Part shown: in pieces, positions 7,003 to 10,308 of the stretch
Position numbering within the stretch: the first letter of the stretch is position 1
Layout of the letters: the number at the start of each line of letters is the position of its first letter
Source: an uncultured Hyphomicrobiales bacterium
GTDB lineage: Bacteria > Pseudomonadota > Alphaproteobacteria > Rhizobiales > Beijerinckiaceae
Reading direction: 5' to 3'
DNA: 10,308 bases
Assembly: GCA_903932565.1 (NCBI GenBank)
Contig: CAIZGQ010000831.1
Location: 1-10,308, forward strand
Notes under the pieces: generated by a model
What the model saw: the letters and a program-made list of their open reading frames with translations, nothing else
What the model was told of the DNA's origin: nothing
The model's database searches: none
Made by a program: the position numbers and the translations under genes

Positions 7003-7707
7003 TCACACCGCGCAGTACCGCTCCTGAATGGACGCGTCCGCCAAAAGGTCAGCGGCCTTGCCTTCATGGGCAATGGTGCCCTGATCCACCACATAGGCGC
7101 GGTCGGCGATGCCCAGCGCCAGTTCGACGTTCTGCTCCACCAGAAGCAGCGTCGTGCCCTGTTTTTTCATGGCGTGGAACAGCTCGAACATTTCATCGAC
7201 CAGCACCGGCATGATGCCTTCAGAGGGCTCATCCAGCATGATGATCTTGGGGTCCGACATCATGGCGCGGGCAATCGCCAGCATTTGCTGCTCGCCGCCC
7301 GACATCGTCATGGCCATCTGGTCGAGGCGTTCGGCCAAACGCGGAAAGGTCGTGGCCGTGCGGTCGATCAGTTCGGCCTCCTTTGCCTTGTTGGGCGAGG
7401 CGACCAGCCCGAGCCGCAGGTTTTCGCGCACCGTGAGGCCGGGCACGATGCGCCGCTCTTCGGGCACGTAACCAAGCCCAAGCCCGAAGCGAACATGCAC
7501 CGGACGGCCAATGAGTTCGTTGTCCTCGAAAACAATGCTGCCCTTGGTCTTGCCGATCAGCCCCATGATGGACTTGAGGATCGTGGTTTTGCCCGCACCA
7601 TTGCGGCCAATCAGGCAGACGATTTCGCCACGTGCCACATCAAGGCTTACGCCTTGCAGCACATGGCTGGAGCCGTACCAGGCATTGAGATCACGAACTG
7701 CCAGCAT
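7003..7707 (-). CDS. livF: Branched-chain amino-acid-type ABC transporter ATP-binding protein LivF
   Basis: A 234-residue cytoplasmic ATPase that pairs with LivG to power uptake through the LivH-LivM channel. Seen: Walker A GRNGAGKT at 34-41, the signature SGGEQQ at 136-141, Walker B IIMLDEP at 155-161 with catalytic E160, and VEQN at 190-193 in place of a switch histidine. VPEERR at 81-86 sits where other ABC ATPases carry the Q-loop glutamine. Both substitutions are usual in LivF. Length matches the family (about 233-237). The ATG at 7707 lies 3 bases after the livG stop, with GGGAA about 9 bases upstream inside livG. It is the last gene of the liv operon. No hairpin terminator directly follows; the nearest minus-strand candidate is at 6734-6758, beyond the anomalous segment. 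The substrate could be branched-chain amino acids or another amide-type solute. Confidence 0.93.
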   Translation of the reverse strand: MLAVRDLNAWYGSSHVLQGVSLDVARGEIVCLIGRNGAGKTTILKSIMGLIGKTKGSIVFEDNELIGRPVHVRFGLGLGYVPEERRIVPGLTVRENLRLGLVASPNKAKEAELIDRTATTFPRLAERLDQMAMTMSGGEQQMLAIARAMMSDPKIIMLDEPSEGIMPVLVDEMFELFHAMKKQGTTLLLVEQNVELALGIADRAYVVDQGTIAHEGKAADLLADASIQERYCAV

Positions 7708-7710
7708 GTC

Positions 7711-8472
7711 TCAATGTTCCCGCTGTCCGAGATAGACGCGTTTGACGACTTCGTTGCGCCGGATTTCGTCCGGCGTGCCTTCCGCAAGCAATTCGCCATG
7801 GTGCAACACCAACAGGCGGTCACTTATGCCGAGCACGAACTTCATCTTGTGCTCAACCAGGATGATGGTGCGCTCTTTGCCGAGCGCCACGATCAGATCC
7901 ATCATGGACTTGGTTTCTTCCGGGCTCATGCCGGCGGTCGGCTCATCCAGCAGCAGCAGGGACGGGCGGCTGGCGAGCGCCATCGCAATTTCAAGCGCGC
8001 GCTGCTCGCCGTGCGCAAGCTCACCAGCCAGACGGTCGCGGCGATCACAAAGGCCGACCGTCTTCAAAAGCTCGTCGGCCGTTTCGTCCAGGTCCTTCAT
8101 GTTCGCGCGGGGGCTGAACATGTCAAAGCAAGTCACAAGCGCCTGGGCCGAGACGCGGATGTTTTCGTGCGTCGTTAGCAGCGGAAAGACACTGGTGATC
8201 TGGAAGGATTTGGCGATTCCCAGTTTCGCGAAGCGATGCTGGGCGACGCCTGTCACGTCCCTATCGTTGAAGAACACCTTGCCGTTGGTCGGCTTCAGCG
8301 CGCCCGACAGCAGATTGAAATAGGTGCTCTTGCCCGCCCCGTTGGGGCCGATGATCGACGTAATCGCCCCACGCTGAAACGAGGTCGAGATGTTCTTCAA
8401 CGCGGTAAAGCCGCCAAATTGTTTGGTGACGGAGTCTGTGCGCAGGATGACGTCGGAGACAGGCACGCTCAT
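7711..8472 (-). CDS. livG: Branched-chain amino-acid-type ABC transporter ATP-binding protein LivG
   Basis: A 253-residue cytoplasmic ATPase, partner of LivF. Seen: Walker A GPNGAGKS at 42-49, Q-loop Q91 in KSFQITSVF, the signature LAHGEQ at 152-157 (the usual LivG variant of LSGGQ), Walker B LLLLDEP with D176 and E177 followed by TAGMSPEET, which is diagnostic for LivG, and the switch histidine H208 in LVEHKM. Length is normal (about 250-260). The ATG at 8472 overlaps the livM stop as ATGA, and AGAGG lies 8 bases upstream, so translation is probably coupled to livM. LivG keeps the switch histidine and Q-loop glutamine that LivF lacks. Confidence 0.94.
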   Translation of the reverse strand: MSVPVSDVILRTDSVTKQFGGFTALKNISTSFQRGAITSIIGPNGAGKSTYFNLLSGALKPTNGKVFFNDRDVTGVAQHRFAKLGIAKSFQITSVFPLLTTHENIRVSAQALVTCFDMFSPRANMKDLDETADELLKTVGLCDRRDRLAGELAHGEQRALEIAMALASRPSLLLLDEPTAGMSPEETKSMMDLIVALGKERTIILVEHKMKFVLGISDRLLVLHHGELLAEGTPDEIRRNEVVKRVYLGQREH

Positions 8473-9458
8473 CGCTCAAGCCTCTTGAGAATGGTGCCCC
8501 AAACGCCCTGCGGCAAAAACAGAACGCAGCCCATGAAGACCGCGCCGACAAACAATTGCCAATGCACGGTCCAGATCGACACGATGTTTTCCAGCAACAG
8601 AAACAGCCCGGCGCCGACGAAGGGCCCAAAAAAGGTGCCCATGCCACCCAGCAGACACATCATCACCGCGAGGCCCGAGGTGTCATAATGCAACGTCTCG
8701 ATGGGCACGATGGCAAGATGGATGGCCTGCAGTGCGCCGGCCAATCCGCAAAACGCGCCCGATAACGTGAAAGCAACGAGGCGGACACGATCAATGTTGT
8801 AGCCGGATGCCCGGGCGCGGGATTCATTTTCGCGCACCGCTTCCAGCACTGCGCCGAAGGGCGAAGCCAGAATGCGCGACAGGAACCACAGGGCCCCCAC
8901 GACCAAAGCCGCGACGACGTAATAACGTGTCAACGGATCCAGAAAATTGATCTTCAATCCGAAGAGATTGAGCGTCGAGATGTTGATGCCGCGCAGGCCA
9001 TTCTCGCCGCCGGTCCAGGACGTCGCCTGGTAGAAGACGTAATACACGCATTGCGACAGCGCCATTGTCACCATGGCGAAGTAAATGCCGCGCGTGCGTA
9101 CGACGATGACGCCCATGAGGGCTGCCATCAAGGTGCCGCTGATCGTGCCGATGATGAGCGCCGCCCACCAGGGCAGGCCGAAATGCGCGATCGCAATGCC
9201 GCAGAGATAGGCACCTGTGCCAAACAAAGCCGAGTGGCCAAACGACAAAAGACCCAGATAGCCAAACAGCAAATTGAAGCCGACGGCATAGAGTCCGTAG
9301 ATCAGAATATTGACGGCCACCGCTTTCAGCGGCAGCAGAAACGGGAAGACCACGAGAAACAGCGCGGCCAGCAGCACGCGATGGCTTTTCAGCTTCGCAT
9401 AAAGTGGGTGGCGCTGGAGTGCCGTGGCGGGTGCGTGTGCGAGTGTTGACAGGGTCAT
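8469..9458 (-). CDS. livM: Branched-chain amino-acid-type ABC transporter permease LivM
   Basis: A 329-residue inner-membrane permease that forms the channel with LivH. Seen: a cytoplasmic N-tail, the first helix at about 28-44, then a chain of hydrophobic helices including the conserved GYLGLLSFGHSALFG (66-80). The cytoplasmic coupling loop SPFGAVLEAVRENE (199-212), continuing to ASGYN, contacts the ATPase. The block LLGGMGTFFGPFVGAG (269-284) and the C-terminal PQGVWG are typical of LivM. Length fits the 300-360 range without the large N-terminal extension of the enteric protein. The ATG at 9458 lies 6 bases after the livH stop without a clear Shine-Dalgarno, suggesting coupling. The urea transporter permease UrtC is related, but nothing here specifically points to urea. 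Confidence 0.92.
   Translation of the reverse strand: MTLSTLAHAPATALQRHPLYAKLKSHRVLLAALFLVVFPFLLPLKAVAVNILIYGLYAVGFNLLFGYLGLLSFGHSALFGTGAYLCGIAIAHFGLPWWAALIIGTISGTLMAALMGVIVVRTRGIYFAMVTMALSQCVYYVFYQATSWTGGENGLRGINISTLNLFGLKINFLDPLTRYYVVAALVVGALWFLSRILASPFGAVLEAVRENESRARASGYNIDRVRLVAFTLSGAFCGLAGALQAIHLAIVPIETLHYDTSGLAVMMCLLGGMGTFFGPFVGAGLFLLLENIVSIWTVHWQLFVGAVFMGCVLFLPQGVWGTILKRLER
8475..8489 (-). promoter_or_regulatory. livG ribosome site inside a small hairpin
   Basis: The minus-strand transcript reads CTCAAGAGGCTTGAG: a 6-bp perfect stem with a 3-base loop. It holds the AGAGG of livG and overlaps the end of livM. Ribosomes finishing livM would open it, which fits translational coupling. 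The stem is short and may be incidental to the coding sequence. Confidence 0.3.
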
Positions 9459-9464
9459 CCGGGT

Positions 9465-10308
9465 TCAGCTCATCAGGCCAGCGCGGCCAAACAGGCCTTG
9501 CGGACGCACCAGCAGCACAATTGCCATCAACGCAAAGATGGAAACTTTCGCCATCTCGGGCGCGAATAGGGCCGTCATGCTGACGACGCAGCCAACCAGA
9601 AGTCCTGCCACGACAGCGCCCATTAAAGAGCCCATGCCGCCAACAACCGTGACGACAAAGGCTTCCGCCAGAATGGGCCCGCCCATTTCAGGACTGGCAC
9701 CCTGCAGGGGCGCTGCCAGCAGCCCGGCAATTCCGGCCATCGAACAGCCCAGGCCAAACACCAGCAGCCAGACGCGGGCTACATTGACGCCAAGCACGCT
9801 GACGATCTGCGGATCGCGCGCACCGGCGCGAATGATGAGGCCATAGCTTGTTTTTTCCAGAAACAGCCAAAGGCCGAACAGAATGACGGCGGTGATGGCC
9901 ATGATGAAGAGGCGGTAGGCGGGGAAGTAGCCAATGCCGATGTCGATGGCCGATTGCATCACCTCTGGTGTGTCGACCGGATATCCCGTTTTGCCGAAGA
10001 TGATGCGGACGCATTCCACGATCACGTAGCTCAGGCCGAACGTGAGGAGCAGGGGATAGTCAATGCCACGGCCGTACAGCGGGCGGACAAGCACGCGCTC
10101 AACGACGAGCCCGATGCCGCCCACAAGAAGTGGCACGGCGACAAGGCAAACCCAGAAATTGAAGCCCAGCGACAAGAGCCAGACGCCAACATAAGCGCCC
10201 AGCATGAAGAACGCGCCATGGGCAAAGTTGACCACCGTCAGCATGCCAAAGATCAGCGACAGGCCAATGGCCAGCAGTACATAGACAGCCCCAAGCGCAA
10301 GCCCGGTG
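9465..10308 (-). CDS. livH: Branched-chain amino-acid-type ABC transporter permease LivH (5' end outside window)
   Basis: An inner-membrane permease, partner of LivM. The frame stays open to the window edge. Codons upstream of the Met at 10244 read TGLALGAVYVLLAIGLSLIFG, the conserved first helix of LivH, so that Met is internal and the true start lies beyond 10308. About 280 codons are visible, against a usual length near 290. Seen: VNFAHGAFFMLGAY after the first helix, ERVLVRPLYGR in the first half, the coupling loop TSYGLIIRAGARDP and on to VLGVN (the permease-ATPase contact), and VVGGMGSLMGAVVAGLLVG near the end, all typical of LivH. It is the first visible gene of livHMGF. A periplasmic binding-protein gene (livK/livJ type) would be expected upstream or elsewhere. 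Confidence 0.92.
   Translation of the reverse strand, partial: TGLALGAVYVLLAIGLSLIFGMLTVVNFAHGAFFMLGAYVGVWLLSLGFNFWVCLVAVPLLVGGIGLVVERVLVRPLYGRGIDYPLLLTFGLSYVIVECVRIIFGKTGYPVDTPEVMQSAIDIGIGYFPAYRLFIMAITAVILFGLWLFLEKTSYGLIIRAGARDPQIVSVLGVNVARVWLLVFGLGCSMAGIAGLLAAPLQGASPEMGGPILAEAFVVTVVGGMGSLMGAVVAGLLVGCVVSMTALFAPEMAKVSIFALMAIVLLVRPQGLFGRAGLMS

Noticed and set aside
6788..7006. A 72-residue minus-strand frame ending LTIQSLAYGCGF.
   Set aside because: It begins inside livF with a GTG, crosses the suspected insertion boundary, has no ribosome site or internal ATG, and shows no known domain. At most it is the tail of a decayed gene.
6985..7006. Inverted repeat GTGAAC/GTTCAC spanning the livF stop as a terminator.
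   Set aside because: The stem is only 6 bp with a 10-base loop, and on the minus strand it is followed by A residues, not T residues.
7003..10308. A urea (Urt) transporter instead of a Liv-type one.
   Set aside because: The gene order is compatible with both, but I see no Urt-specific features and no urease genes. LivG carries the standard LAHGEQ and TAGMSPEET blocks. The substrate remains unproven.

Overview
The window looks like chromosomal DNA from a GC-rich alphaproteobacterium. The basis is inferential: high-GC coding with strong third-position bias, a CHASE2-type class III cyclase, an LpxL/HtrB-type acyltransferase (so a Gram-negative outer membrane), a UbiH-type hydroxylase (so ubiquinone), and a Liv-type amino-acid ABC transporter. 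No rRNA, tRNA, CRISPR array or transposase gene is visible.

Layout. (1) 5410 down to 74, minus strand: four genes in one direction with gaps of 75, 52 and 5 bases. In transcription order they are a UbiH/UbiF/Coq6-type FAD monooxygenase, an LpxL/HtrB-type acyltransferase, exodeoxyribonuclease III, and a membrane CHASE2 adenylate/guanylate cyclase. They may be one operon, though only the exoIII-cyclase junction is tight. (2) 5411-5701: a 291-base divergent spacer. (3) 5702-6109, plus strand: a small VOC (glyoxalase-fold) protein, followed by a strong rho-independent terminator at 6132-6164. (4) 6163-6984: an anomalous segment of less GC-rich DNA. It holds one unrecognised minus-strand gene (6197-6664), a minus-strand terminator-like hairpin, an 11-bp tandem repeat and a perfect 7-bp hairpin. 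It is bracketed by a 14-bp direct repeat whose left copy is the right arm of the VOC terminator. (5) 10308 down to 7003, minus strand: livH (5' end outside the window), livM, livG and livF, tightly packed (6-base gap, 4-base ATGA overlap, 3-base gap). This is a branched-chain amino-acid/hydrophobic-amide (HAAT) ABC transporter without its periplasmic binding protein in view.

How the parts work together. LivH and LivM form the inner-membrane channel and LivG and LivF the ATPase pair, fed by a binding protein that must be encoded upstream of the window or elsewhere. The ubiH-lpxL-xthA-cyclase group mixes respiratory cofactor synthesis, lipid A acylation, DNA repair and second-messenger synthesis. 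No common pathway is evident.

The most unusual spot is 6149-6984. Removing one repeat copy and the DNA between the repeats would restore a single bidirectional terminator between the convergent VOC and livF genes. This suggests that a small cassette carrying an orphan gene was inserted there. I see no convincing previously undescribed multi-gene system in this window.
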